From Atopobium sp034113385 (GTDB lineage Bacteria; Actinomycetota; Coriobacteriia; Coriobacteriales; Atopobiaceae): 64,000 nucleotides of DNA. The stretch spans positions 86,266 to 150,265 of the forward strand of contig NZ_JAXEXL010000011.1 of the NCBI RefSeq assembly GCF_034113385.1. Direction: 5' to 3'. Position numbers and translations under genes: made by a program. Below are positions 1 through 8,358 of the stretch, in pieces; within the stretch, counting starts at the first letter, position 1; each line of letters begins with the position of its first letter. The notes below the pieces were generated by a model. The model did no database searches. It saw only the letters and a program-made list of their open reading frames with translations, and was not told the DNA's origin.

Positions 1-486
1 ATTTTTAAAGTGGGCGAGTCAACAGTCATGCTAGATAATCAGCTTGCTTCATTGGCTGCACGTTTTGGTGCAGGAGCTGCTATTCACGTCTCAGATGTAG
101 ATGCTTATGTGGCACAAATCGCAGAAGTGAGCCCTTGGGAGTTTTTAGATGTTCTTTGTAACAGGGATTTTGCTCGGTCTATGGAGTTGTTCCAAGCAAT
201 GAAATCCAATGGCTATGTACCGCTTCAGATGTATATTACAACGTGTTTGCGTGAACTCATTTGTGTAAAAGCATTGCAGGCACGTGGTACAGCAGCACAT
301 ATTGCTTCTGAACTTGGTAAGCAAGATTGGCAGATAAAAAACTATCCGGGTTTTGCTCGTAAGTTTGCCCCAGGCGAGCTTGAGAAGCTTCTTAAAAAGA
401 GCAAAGAACTTGAGTGGACGCTTAAAAATTCAAGCGAGAAAGACACTGCGTTTATCCAGTTTATTGTCGCTGTTTGTGGCAAATAA
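1..486 (+). CDS. holA: DNA polymerase III delta subunit, C-terminal part (partial)
   Basis: The frame is open from base 1 (ATT TTT AAA GTG), so the 5' end lies outside the window; about 161 residues remain. HolA is the clamp-loader subunit that opens the beta sliding clamp. The visible part is all helical and fits the C-terminal collar domain, ending with a KELEWTLKNSSEKDTAFIQF helix pair where HolA proteins usually carry the 'E..lK....d....e.l...l' pattern. The Walker-like N-terminal domain cannot be seen. It sits next to rpsT, as holA does in many Firmicutes and Actinobacteria, which supports the call. An internal GTG at base 10 could be mistaken for a start, but the preceding codons continue the frame. 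Confidence 0.82.
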   Translation: MFKVGESTVMLDNQLASLAARFGAGAAIHVSDVDAYVAQIAEVSPWEFLDVLCNRDFARSMELFQAMKSNGYVPLQMYITTCLRELICVKALQARGTAAHIASELGKQDWQIKNYPGFARKFAPGELEKLLKKSKELEWTLKNSSEKDTAFIQFIVAVCGK

Positions 487-550
487 ACGCAAGAACTACA
501 CCAATGTATACCAGGTATAGTGCGCAAGGTATATCGCTTTCAGAGTGGGC

Positions 551-587
551 TTATTTATAAAAAGACCTCGCCAGCACGCGAGGTCTT
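551..587 (-). terminator. Rho-independent terminator of rpsT
   Basis: A 9-bp perfect stem (AAGACCTCG at 562-570 with CGAGGTCTT at 579-587, 8-base loop). Read on the minus strand it is followed by TTTTTAT, and it lies about 30 bases after the rpsT stop codon. holA ends on the other strand at 486, so the hairpin separates two convergent genes. Confidence 0.85.
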
Positions 588-618
588 ACACACAAAGATT
601 ACTAAGAAAAGCGCTTAG

Positions 619-882
619 TTATGCAATGGTATTAGCAAGTTTAGCAACGCCGCTCTTACGCTTTGCTGCCTGGTTCTTGTGGATAATACCCTTGGAAGCT
701 GCCTTATCCAGGAGCTTTCCTGCATGCTGAACTGCTGCCTGAGCTGCTGCAGCGTCATTTGCCTCTACGGCAAGGCGGACGTTTTTAACTGCAGTCTTGA
801 GCTCGGAACGGACTGCCTTGTTGCGAATACGAGCCTTCTCGGCAGTCTTGATGCGCTTCTTCTGAGACTTAATGTTTGCCAC
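619..882 (-). CDS. rpsT: 30S ribosomal protein S20
   Basis: 87 residues, the usual length for S20, beginning MANIKSQKKRIKTAEKARIRN, the typical basic S20 start. It is a primary 16S rRNA-binding protein of the small subunit and forms a bundle of three helices. The start codon is GTG (880-882), with AAAGGA eight bases upstream on the minus strand. It is transcribed away from lepA and towards holA and has its own terminator. The upstream region overlaps the translation start of lepA, so the two genes diverge from a very tight control region. Confidence 0.97.
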   Translation of the reverse strand: MANIKSQKKRIKTAEKARIRNKAVRSELKTAVKNVRLAVEANDAAAAQAAVQHAGKLLDKAASKGIIHKNQAAKRKSGVAKLANTIA

Positions 883-950
883 GTGTGTTTCCTTTCAAAA
901 ATAATCTCTGTGAGGCCTCTGACGTTGAGACACGGTGAGGTCAACAAGGA

Positions 951-959
951 AGTATAGCA
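951..959 (-). promoter_or_regulatory. Candidate extended -10 promoter of rpsT
   Basis: On the minus strand these bases read TGCTATACT, an extended -10 element (TGn followed by TATACT). No good -35 is seen. It would give an rpsT leader of about 60 bases. The element overlaps the spacer between the lepA ribosome-binding site (946-950) and its ATG at 959. Confidence 0.4.
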
Positions 960-2803
960 TGAATGGAGTGGTATACGCTATTATCTCTACTATGACTACA
1001 TTTGACACCTTACATATCCGCAACTTCTCTGTTGTGGCACACATCGATCACGGTAAATCAACGATTTCTGACCGTATTTTGGAACTTACCCATACGGTTG
1101 AGGAACGTGACATGGAACAGCAGTTGCTTGATTCCATGGATATTGAGCGTGAGCGTGGTATTACCATCAAATCCAACGCCGTTCGCGTGGTGTATGAGGC
1201 TCGTGATGGACAAAAGTACCAGTTTAATCTTATTGACACACCTGGCCATGTTGACTTCACCTATGAAGTATCTCGTTCGCTGGCTGCCTGTGAGGGAGCC
1301 GTCTTGGTTGTTGATGCAACTCAGGGCGTCGAGGCACAAACCGTGTCTAATGCCACGCTTGCCATGAATGCCAACTTGGATATCGTTCCTGCTATTAACA
1401 AGATTGACCTTCCGAGTGCACATCCAGAAGAGGTTAAGATAGAAATAGAGGAGGAACTGGCAATCCCAGCTGAAGATGCCGTCTGTGTTTCTGGCAAGAC
1501 AGGTGAGGGCATCCAAGATCTTCTCGAAAGCATTGTGTATTTGGTTTCTCCTCCTACGGGTGATTCACAGGCACCGCTTAAGGCATTGATTTTAGATTCA
1601 TATTTTGATGAGTATCGCGGTGTTGTTGCTACGGTGCGCATCTTTGATGGCGTGCTTAAGGCTGGTCAAAAGCTTAAACTCATGGCTGTGGGGGAGAACT
1701 TTATCTGTGATGGCGTTGGCTGTAAGCGCCCCGTTGAGGTGAGTTTGCCCCAGCTTGGCGTGGGTGAGGTTGGTTTTGTTGTTACTGGTCTTAAGGACCC
1801 CGCTTTGGTTAAGACGGGCGATACCATTACCTTGGCAGACAACCCGTGTGCAGAACCATGCTCAGGGTATCATGAAGCCAAGCCTATGGTGTATACAGGC
1901 CTGTTCCCCGTGGATAACAAGCAGTATGAAAACTTGCGCGATGCTCTCGAGAAACTTAAGGTAAACGACCCATCCCTTACCTGGACGCCCGAGACTTCTG
2001 TGGCATTGGGTTTTGGTTTCCGCGTTGGTTTTTTGGGCCTGCTCCATATGGAAGTGGTTAAGGAGCGCCTTGAGCGTGAGTTTGACCTATCGTTAATTGC
2101 CACATCGCCCTCAGTGAGCTATCGGGTGTATCTAACAGATGGTGAGCAGATTTCTATTACCAGTCCGCAGGAGTTACCTGAGCCTACGCGCATTGACCAT
2201 ATTGATGAGCCATATCTTAAGGCAAAAGTTATTGTTCCGCCTGACTACATGGGTGCCGTTATGCAGCTTGCGGTAGAACATCGTGGCGCTATGCAAGACA
2301 TGGTGTATCTGACCGAGAAAAGCGTGGAGATGCACTTTGACATTCCGTTGGCAGAGCTGATTTTGGACTTTTTTGACCAGCTTAAGAGTCGCACTAAGGG
2401 ATACGCATCACTGGATTATGAGTTTGGTGATTACCGTGCGTCTGACCTGGTTAAGCTTGATATCTTACTTTCTGGTGAGGTTGTGGATGCCTTGTCGTTT
2501 ATCGTGCATAAAGACAAAGCCTATGACATGGGACGTTCTTTATGTGACAAACTCAAAGAAATTATTCCACGTCAGCAATTTGAAGTTCCTATTCAGGGCG
2601 CTATTGGTAACAAAATTATTAGTCGCTCAACCGTAAAAGCTATGCGTAAGGATGTTCTTGCTAAATGCTATGGCGGCGATATTTCGCGTAAACGCAAGCT
2701 GTTAGAAAAGCAAAAAGAGGGCAAAAAGCGCATGAAGCAAATTGGTTCGGTTGAAGTTCCGCAAGAGGCGTTTCTTGCGGTGCTCAAGGTGGACGACGAG
2801 TAA
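959..2803 (+). CDS. lepA: Elongation factor 4 (ribosome back-translocating GTPase LepA)
   Basis: 614 residues. LepA/EF4 is a ribosome-dependent GTPase. The P-loop is at about residues 27-34 (AHIDHGKS), followed by the switch II DTPGH and NKID motifs, then EF-G-like domains and the LepA-specific C-terminal tail with KLLEKQKEGKKRMKQIGSVE. I chose ATG 959 because AAGGA lies eight bases upstream at 946-950. The next ATG (992) gives a 603-residue protein closer to the average family length but has no ribosome-binding site. An in-frame codon at 935 is less likely. The stop overlaps the dus start (TAATG), so the two are translationally coupled. Confidence 0.96.
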   Translation: MNGVVYAIISTMTTFDTLHIRNFSVVAHIDHGKSTISDRILELTHTVEERDMEQQLLDSMDIERERGITIKSNAVRVVYEARDGQKYQFNLIDTPGHVDFTYEVSRSLAACEGAVLVVDATQGVEAQTVSNATLAMNANLDIVPAINKIDLPSAHPEEVKIEIEEELAIPAEDAVCVSGKTGEGIQDLLESIVYLVSPPTGDSQAPLKALILDSYFDEYRGVVATVRIFDGVLKAGQKLKLMAVGENFICDGVGCKRPVEVSLPQLGVGEVGFVVTGLKDPALVKTGDTITLADNPCAEPCSGYHEAKPMVYTGLFPVDNKQYENLRDALEKLKVNDPSLTWTPETSVALGFGFRVGFLGLLHMEVVKERLEREFDLSLIATSPSVSYRVYLTDGEQISITSPQELPEPTRIDHIDEPYLKAKVIVPPDYMGAVMQLAVEHRGAMQDMVYLTEKSVEMHFDIPLAELILDFFDQLKSRTKGYASLDYEFGDYRASDLVKLDILLSGEVVDALSFIVHKDKAYDMGRSLCDKLKEIIPRQQFEVPIQGAIGNKIISRSTVKAMRKDVLAKCYGGDISRKRKLLEKQKEGKKRMKQIGSVEVPQEAFLAVLKVDDE

Positions 2804-3885
2804 TGGAGTTATCCGTATCTGAGCTGCTACAAACCTATGGACCTTCTGCGGGTTTATCGCCCACGCTTGCTCCAGCACCAAGCGATACCTCATTTGCACA
2901 GCGCTTGTCGCACAACCCATTTTTGATGGCACCTATGGCTGGCGTGTCGGATGCGGCATATCGCATTATGGCTCGTGCTGGTGGTGCTGCATGGGCAGTC
3001 AGTGAAATGGTTTCTGTTGCTGGTCTTCATTATGGTGGCGAGAAAACCTGGGAGCTTGCTCTTCCACATGATGCTGAGCCAGATATGGTGGTGCAGCTCT
3101 TTGGCAGCAAGCCAGAGCAGTTTGCCGAGGCAGCTGTTGCCATAACAGAACGCTTAGGTAAGCGCTTGAGTGCCCTTGATGTGAACATGGCCTGTCCGGT
3201 ACCTAAAGTAACACGCAAAGGTGAAGGTTCTGCCTTGTTGAATGAGCCTCAGCGTGCTGGAGCAATCATTAAAAGTATTACACGCAACACAACGGTTCCT
3301 GTTACGGCAAAAATTCGTATTGGGCGTACACCTAATGCCATTGTAGGCCCTGAGTTTGCACGCAGACTAGAAGATGCTGGTATTGCTGCTCTTGCGGTGC
3401 ACGGGCGCACGGCTTCACAGATGTATCGTGGGTCGTCTCATCTGGAGCATGTATGTGAAGTTGCCCAGGCAGTGTCCATTCCGGTTATTGGATCGGGAGA
3501 CATGCTAACACCCGAAGCAGCAGCATATGTGGTTACCCAAACGCCCTGCGCAGCAGTCTATATTGCACGCGGCAGCTATGGTAATCCTTGGCTGTTTGGT
3601 GATGCTGCGTCGCTGTTGTGCGGCAAGGCTCCTGCCAAGCACGCCATAACTCAGCGCCTTAACGCATTTGACTTGCATGTTCGTTTATTGGTGGCAACTG
3701 GTGCACATCTGGCCCGCGCGCGTAGCCTTGCTGGCTGGTATTTACGCAGCATTCCGCAGGCAGCACTATGGCGTCAAAAAGCTGTTGGATGCGTTACTCC
3801 GCAGGATTACTATGAGCTTATAGCTGAAGTAAAATATGAGTTTTTGGCTCATGGACTTGATGAGCATGAGCACGTCCGCGGGTGA
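2803..3885 (+). CDS. dus: tRNA-dihydrouridine synthase (DusB-like)
   Basis: 360 residues. An FMN enzyme that reduces uridine in the D-loop of tRNA with NAD(P)H. Visible family marks are FLMAPMAGVSDAAYR near residue 40 (FMN-barrel start), LDVNMACPVPKVTRKGEGSALL with the catalytic cysteine, VHGRTASQMYRG, and IGSGDM...YIARGSYGNPW for phosphate binding. The order of motifs resembles DusB. The N-terminus is about 30 residues longer than usual and is probably unstructured. It starts inside the lepA stop codon (TAATG) and is followed four bases later by hemW, so lepA-dus-hemW looks like one transcript. Confidence 0.93.
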   Translation: MELSVSELLQTYGPSAGLSPTLAPAPSDTSFAQRLSHNPFLMAPMAGVSDAAYRIMARAGGAAWAVSEMVSVAGLHYGGEKTWELALPHDAEPDMVVQLFGSKPEQFAEAAVAITERLGKRLSALDVNMACPVPKVTRKGEGSALLNEPQRAGAIIKSITRNTTVPVTAKIRIGRTPNAIVGPEFARRLEDAGIAALAVHGRTASQMYRGSSHLEHVCEVAQAVSIPVIGSGDMLTPEAAAYVVTQTPCAAVYIARGSYGNPWLFGDAASLLCGKAPAKHAITQRLNAFDLHVRLLVATGAHLARARSLAGWYLRSIPQAALWRQKAVGCVTPQDYYELIAEVKYEFLAHGLDEHEHVRG

Positions 3886-3889
3886 TTAT

Positions 3890-5173
3890 ATGAGCATACC
3901 CAGTGGATTTGTCCACGATTATTCTGAAGATATGCCACGTGCGCTTTATGTACATATTCCGTTTTGTGCAAAGCGTTGCCAGTATTGTGATTTTGCCACT
4001 TGGGCAACAGTGCGCACTGATACCCTTATGGCAAACTACGTTGACAGCCTCATACACTCACTGCATCAGCTTGCTTCGGTAGGGTTGCTCACCAGCATTC
4101 AGACAGTTTATCTTGGCGGTGGTACTCCTTCACTTTTAGGCGAGAAGCTCGTGCATCTTGTCAAAGAGATTGGTCAACTCTGTGCGCCTGTAGAGTTTAG
4201 TTGTGAGGCTAATCCTGAGTCATTTTCACAAAGCCTTGCTCAAGATTTAGCTGTTTGTGGTGTTACTCGCATTTCTTTGGGTGTGCAGTCTTTGGTAGAC
4301 CAAGAGCTTGAGGCCTTGGGTCGAGTTCATTCTGCTCAAACAGCCCATCAGGCTCTTACTTTTGCCAAACAAGCTGGCCTTGATGTATCGGCAGATTTAA
4401 TGTGTGGCATTCCGCTTCAAACGCATCAAAGCTGGGAGTATTCCATCAATCAGCTTCTTAACTGCGGTGTAGATCATCTGAGTATCTATCCGCTTATGAT
4501 TGAAGAACATACACCGTTTTGGAAGCAGTATCAAAATGGACTACTTGCTTTGCCCGACGATGATGTACAGGCACAGATGATGTGCTTTGCCCAAAATATG
4601 TTGCAACAACAGGGATTTTCTCGCTATGAAGTGGCTAGTTATGCACGTCCAAACAAACAATGTCAGCATAATTTGGCCTACTGGTCTGGTGTGTCATATC
4701 TTGCTTTAGGTGCTTCAGGTTCTGCCATGCTTTCCAAACAGGCATATGAAGCTTTTTGTAAGCTTGTGCCGCATATGCCACAACTCGATGCTGATATTTC
4801 GCGAGTGCGATATACGATTTCTAGCACGCATAGGCAGGTGGCAACTGCACAGTGTTTGGCGCAGCTTTCCTATAGTTTGGAACTTCTTACTGATCGTCAG
4901 GCTGCTGCAGAGGATTTAATGTTGGCTGCACGCACAAGCTATGGTATTACACCTGTGCTCTATGCACGCGCTTGTGCCGCACTGGGCCGCTTGAAGTTAG
5001 ATGCAGCGCTTAATCAAGCACGGCGTATGGGGTTGTTAGAACAGCGGGCATATTGCCAATGGACACCAACTCAACAAGGGTGGCTGTTGGGAAATGAGCT
5101 CTATGGCCTGCTGTGGGATTTAGCGCAGAAGCCTGTTGCATCAATGCAGATAGCTGGCATAAGTAACGGCTAA
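3890..5173 (+). CDS. hemW: Radical SAM heme chaperone / coproporphyrinogen III oxidase-like protein
   Basis: 427 residues from ATG 3890. The radical SAM cluster motif is CAKRCQYC (C26, C30, C33), preceded by YVHIPFC, typical of the HemN/HemW group. The cysteine that follows the third cluster cysteine in true HemN (CxxxCxxCxC) is replaced: the sequence continues DF, which points to HemW, a heme-binding chaperone, rather than the oxygen-independent oxidase. GGGTPSLL, SLGVQS and LSIYPLMIEEHT are also present, and a HemN C-terminal domain follows. Position after lepA is as in Bacillus. Earlier in-frame ATGs (3866, 3836) overlap dus and have no ribosome-binding site. It converges with the next gene at a distance of six bases. 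Confidence 0.9.
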   Translation: MSIPSGFVHDYSEDMPRALYVHIPFCAKRCQYCDFATWATVRTDTLMANYVDSLIHSLHQLASVGLLTSIQTVYLGGGTPSLLGEKLVHLVKEIGQLCAPVEFSCEANPESFSQSLAQDLAVCGVTRISLGVQSLVDQELEALGRVHSAQTAHQALTFAKQAGLDVSADLMCGIPLQTHQSWEYSINQLLNCGVDHLSIYPLMIEEHTPFWKQYQNGLLALPDDDVQAQMMCFAQNMLQQQGFSRYEVASYARPNKQCQHNLAYWSGVSYLALGASGSAMLSKQAYEAFCKLVPHMPQLDADISRVRYTISSTHRQVATAQCLAQLSYSLELLTDRQAAAEDLMLAARTSYGITPVLYARACAALGRLKLDAALNQARRMGLLEQRAYCQWTPTQQGWLLGNELYGLLWDLAQKPVASMQIAGISNG

Positions 5174-5179
5174 TGTATC

Positions 5180-5857
5180 CTACTGCAAAAACTCGGGAAA
5201 TTGCTGCTTAAGTTGTGCGGCAGGCAACGGCGTAGTAAGCAGGGTAAAGTTACCGTTATGTGCCTGAATAAGCCCTACAGCTGCATTAGACGTTTTGGTT
5301 GTGCGACTTTTCCATCCCCGTGTAAGCGTATCAGCTTCCATAAACTCCCAAATAAGGTAGCGCACCAAAGCGCCATGAGCGACAACAAGAATCTTATCTC
5401 CATCGGAAGCGTCGCGATACATCTGCTCAAAGATACGACGAATACGCCTGCGAACATCATTGCGCTTCTCGCCACCAAAGCGAGAAAAGTCTTGCATAAG
5501 ATAACTGCTTATAAATTTGAATTGGTTGTTCTTATACGGTTTGCCATCGAGGGAACCAAAATCAAATTCACGTAAGTCTTCAGCAAGCTGTAGTTGTACC
5601 GCATGGTTGTGCAGCACGATGCGTGCGGTATCTTGTGCGCGCTTAAGCGGTGAACAATAACAGGCAGCAAAATGCACGTCTTTAAGGGCATCAGCGGTAT
5701 CGTGAATGAGGTATAGGTACTCATCTACCAGCGCAGAATCAACGTTTCCACCTTGAATAATGCGCTTACAATTAAACTCGGTTTTGCCATGGCGCATATA
5801 ATAAAAGGTAACAGTCTTATCTGTTGGGTTGGTAGATGTTGGAGATATTGGGGACAT
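5180..5857 (-). CDS. Histidine phosphatase family protein
   Basis: 225 residues of the phosphoglycerate mutase-like superfamily. FYYMRHGKTEFN at residues 19-29 holds the RHG motif with the nucleophilic histidine (H23). CSPLKRAQDTA carries the phosphate-pocket arginine and VVAHGALVRY the second histidine. The substrate cannot be told: relatives include alpha-ribazole phosphatase, acid phosphatases and cofactor-dependent mutases. No cobalamin genes lie nearby. It stands alone on the minus strand between hemW and the dnaJ pair and is transcribed divergently from dnaJ, with 174 bases between them. Confidence 0.88.
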   Translation of the reverse strand: MSPISPTSTNPTDKTVTFYYMRHGKTEFNCKRIIQGGNVDSALVDEYLYLIHDTADALKDVHFAACYCSPLKRAQDTARIVLHNHAVQLQLAEDLREFDFGSLDGKPYKNNQFKFISSYLMQDFSRFGGEKRNDVRRRIRRIFEQMYRDASDGDKILVVAHGALVRYLIWEFMEADTLTRGWKSRTTKTSNAAVGLIQAHNGNFTLLTTPLPAAQLKQQFPEFLQ

Positions 5858-5958
5858 ACTTGCTCTTCTCTGCCGCTCAATGCGTTCATAGGATAGGTGC
5901 TTGCGCGTTTATTGTTTGTACTATGCCACAGGAATGCTTAAGATGCATGCATGATGGA

Positions 5959-5964
5959 TATAAT
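5959..5964 (+). promoter_or_regulatory. Candidate -10 box upstream of the dnaJ pair
   Basis: A perfect TATAAT at 5959-5964, about 70 bases before the TTG start of the first dnaJ. The -35 position holds no good match. I looked for CIRCE (TTAGCACTC-N9-GAGTGCTAA) and HAIR-type heat-shock operators in 5858-6031 and saw neither. Confidence 0.4.
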
Positions 5965-6031
5965 CTCGCACGTATGAAGTATTGTAGGTTACAAGTAGGT
6001 CATAAAAAACCTTGGGGATAGGATTTTAGCC

Positions 6032-7132
6032 TTGGCTTCTATGAATGAGAAGGACTATTACGATATTTTGGGTGTCTCGCCTCATGCAAGTGTGGATGAG
6101 ATTCGCAAGACATTCCAACAAAAGGCTCGTAAACTGCATCCTGATGTCAATAAAGCTCCCGATGCGGAAGAGAAGTTCAAAGAGCTTTCAGAGGCATATG
6201 CGGTGCTTTCTGATGAGTCTAAGCGCAGGCGTTATGATGCCATGCGCTCAGGTAGTCCTTTTGCCTCTTCGGGTAATTGGAATCCTTCTACTCCTGGCGA
6301 TGTAGACTTTGGCGGTTGGCCGTTTGGTGGCTGGGGCTCTCCCTTTGGCACTTCTCCTTTTGGAGGAGCTGGTTCTGCCAAAGCGAGGACGCGTGCACGT
6401 GCCTATAACCCCAAAGCAGGTGCTGATGTGGTGTATCAAATAGATTTTGATGCAGATACAGCCAAAAAAGGTACGCGGCGCGGCATAACCTATAACCATT
6501 TTGCTAGCTGCAGTGTTTGTGCTGGTAAAGGGTCGGTACATACCGGTCATGCTCAAACCTGTCCCACCTGTAATGGCACTGGCCACATAAGTGTTGATCT
6601 TATGAGTGTGCTGGGCTTTGGTGAAGTACAAATGGTTTGCCCTGAATGTGAAGGCACGGGTAAGGTTGTAGCAGATCCTTGTGAGGCCTGTGGTGGCTCT
6701 GGTCGCGTGCTTACTGCGAGTGAGATTGTGGTTGATATTCCTGCTAATTCACATAATGGTGATGTCATTCGTTTGGCTGGCAAAGGCAATGCGGGCACAA
6801 ATGGTTCTGCTGCTGGTGACTTTGTGTTGAGAGTTGGCGTTCCTAGCGAACGTTTGGATCCCTTGCAAGCTTTTGGCTTTAGACTGGTAGGTATTACCCT
6901 GCCATTTTTTGCCTATGGTGTTGTTGCAAGAACACTGTTAGGCTTTAGTTTTACCTTCTCAATTCCTCTATTTATAGGCTTGTACCTTGTGTTTTCTCGT
7001 GGCGTTATAGGCAGGCGTGGTACCTGGTGGAAAAACGCTTTGCGTTACTTAGGTGATGGCTTTGCAAATGGCTTAATTATCACTTTGTTCTTGGTGGCAA
7101 TGGTATCATGCATTTCCGGTGGGCGTTTTTAG
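6032..7132 (+). CDS. DnaJ-like co-chaperone with membrane-spanning C-terminus
   Basis: 366 residues. The N-terminal J domain has KDYYDILGV and the HPD motif at 36-38, which stimulates DnaK ATPase. A Gly/Phe/Trp-rich linker follows at about 75-118, then four complete CxxCxGxG zinc motifs (160-167, 177-184, 203-210, 217-224). After residue 270 the usual second C-terminal substrate-binding and dimer domain is missing. Instead there are about three hydrophobic stretches (roughly 282-302, 304-323, 345-362) separated by basic RRGTWWKN. I infer a membrane-tethered DnaJ. The start is TTG 6032: AGGA at 6020-6023 is eight bases away, while ATG 6041 would be 17 away. A full-length DnaJ follows after 65 bases. 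Confidence 0.85.
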   Translation: MASMNEKDYYDILGVSPHASVDEIRKTFQQKARKLHPDVNKAPDAEEKFKELSEAYAVLSDESKRRRYDAMRSGSPFASSGNWNPSTPGDVDFGGWPFGGWGSPFGTSPFGGAGSAKARTRARAYNPKAGADVVYQIDFDADTAKKGTRRGITYNHFASCSVCAGKGSVHTGHAQTCPTCNGTGHISVDLMSVLGFGEVQMVCPECEGTGKVVADPCEACGGSGRVLTASEIVVDIPANSHNGDVIRLAGKGNAGTNGSAAGDFVLRVGVPSERLDPLQAFGFRLVGITLPFFAYGVVARTLLGFSFTFSIPLFIGLYLVFSRGVIGRRGTWWKNALRYLGDGFANGLIITLFLVAMVSCISGGRF

Positions 7133-7197
7133 CTTCCAAGAGTTTCTGAACTCAAATATAGTGTGACGGTTTCCATTTCGATGTGATTGGTTTTGGT

Positions 7198-8358
7198 GTG
7201 GCTGCTTCAAAGGATTATTACGAGATTTTGGGCGTCGAGCGTGATGCGGATGCAAAAACTATAAAACGTGCGTTTTTAAAGCTTGCGCGCAAGTTACACC
7301 CCGATGTTTCAAACGAGCCAGACGCGGAAGAGAAGTTTAAAGAGATTAATGAAGCCTATTCCGTCTTATCTGACGAGAAACGCCGTGCAAATTATGATCA
7401 GTTTGGTAATCCCGATGGTCCCACTGGCTTTGGCGGGGACTACGTGGACATGTCTGATATTTTTGGCGGCTTTGGTATGGACGATTTGTTTTCGTCCTTC
7501 TTTGGCGGTATGGGCGGTAACTCTGGCGCTCGTTCTGTTCGTACACGCGGTCGCGATATGGGCCTTAATCTGCATATCTCTTTGGAAGAAGCGGCTGCGG
7601 GTTGTACCAAGACAGTTGCCTATGATCGCTTGGCTCCTTGTGATGATTGTGGCGGCACCGGTGTAGGCGAGAGTGGAAAGGTAACCACCTGCAGCCACTG
7701 CCATGGTACGGGTCGTGTTGTTACCGTTCAGCAGACTATCTTGGGTCAAATGCAAACGCAAACTACCTGTCCTGAGTGTGGTGGTACTGGCAAGATTGTG
7801 GAAGGTGCTTGTGAGACCTGCGGTGGTCAAGGCCGCACTCCTTCGCGTGAGACCGTTCAGGTTCAGATTCCTGCTGGTATTCATTCTGGCCAGTCTATTC
7901 GTATTAAGGGCCGTGGTGAAGCGGGCGTTCGCGGCGAGGCTGCGGGTGACTTGGTGGTAACCATTAACGTTTCTGAGCATGAACAATTCCAGCGCCAAGG
8001 TGATGACCTCTATTATGTGCTTGCCATTGATGCTTTTGAGGCCATGGTTGGAACTACCTATACGATTGATGGCATTTTAGCTAACGAGAAGGTCGATGTT
8101 GTTGTTCCTGCTGGTTGCCAATATGGCCAGCGTCTTGTGGTTTCTCGCTATGGTATGCCGCGTTTACATAGTTCTGCCCGCGGCAATTTGATTGTTGCTG
8201 TTGAGGTAAGCATTCCTACTGCATTAACTGATGAGCAGCTTACGCTTGTTCATAAGCTGATGGTACAGCGCACATCTCAAGCTGAGAAAGAGAATCAAAT
8301 CCCAAAAGCCAAGGCTGACACTAAAAAGAAGCGTCCTCGTAAAGGTCACCATAAGTGA
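7198..8358 (+). CDS. dnaJ: Chaperone protein DnaJ
   Basis: 386 residues with the full type I layout: J domain with KDYYEILGV and HPD at 35-37, G/F-rich linker, four CxxCxGxG zinc repeats (CDDCGGTG, CSHCHGTG, CPECGGTG, CETCGGQG), then both C-terminal substrate domains and a basic tail. It delivers unfolded proteins to DnaK. I prefer GTG 7198 (MAASKDYYEIL); GTG 7183 adds five residues and cannot be excluded, since neither has a strong ribosome-binding site. grpE, dnaK and hrcA are not in the window although they adjoin dnaJ in many Gram-positives. The stop overlaps mtaB (GTGA). Confidence 0.95.
   Translation: MAASKDYYEILGVERDADAKTIKRAFLKLARKLHPDVSNEPDAEEKFKEINEAYSVLSDEKRRANYDQFGNPDGPTGFGGDYVDMSDIFGGFGMDDLFSSFFGGMGGNSGARSVRTRGRDMGLNLHISLEEAAAGCTKTVAYDRLAPCDDCGGTGVGESGKVTTCSHCHGTGRVVTVQQTILGQMQTQTTCPECGGTGKIVEGACETCGGQGRTPSRETVQVQIPAGIHSGQSIRIKGRGEAGVRGEAAGDLVVTINVSEHEQFQRQGDDLYYVLAIDAFEAMVGTTYTIDGILANEKVDVVVPAGCQYGQRLVVSRYGMPRLHSSARGNLIVAVEVSIPTALTDEQLTLVHKLMVQRTSQAEKENQIPKAKADTKKKRPRKGHHK

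Noticed and set aside
505..520. TATACC-A-GGTATA palindrome after holA
   Set aside because: Short, AT-rich, not linked to a promoter or T-run; holA and rpsT converge here, so an operator is not expected.
3836..3889. Longer N-terminus of HemW
   Set aside because: The extra codons lie inside dus, with no ribosome-binding site and no similarity to the family start.
5858..6031. Heat-shock operator (CIRCE or HAIR) before the dnaJ pair
   Set aside because: No match to either inverted repeat was seen; only a TATAAT box is present.
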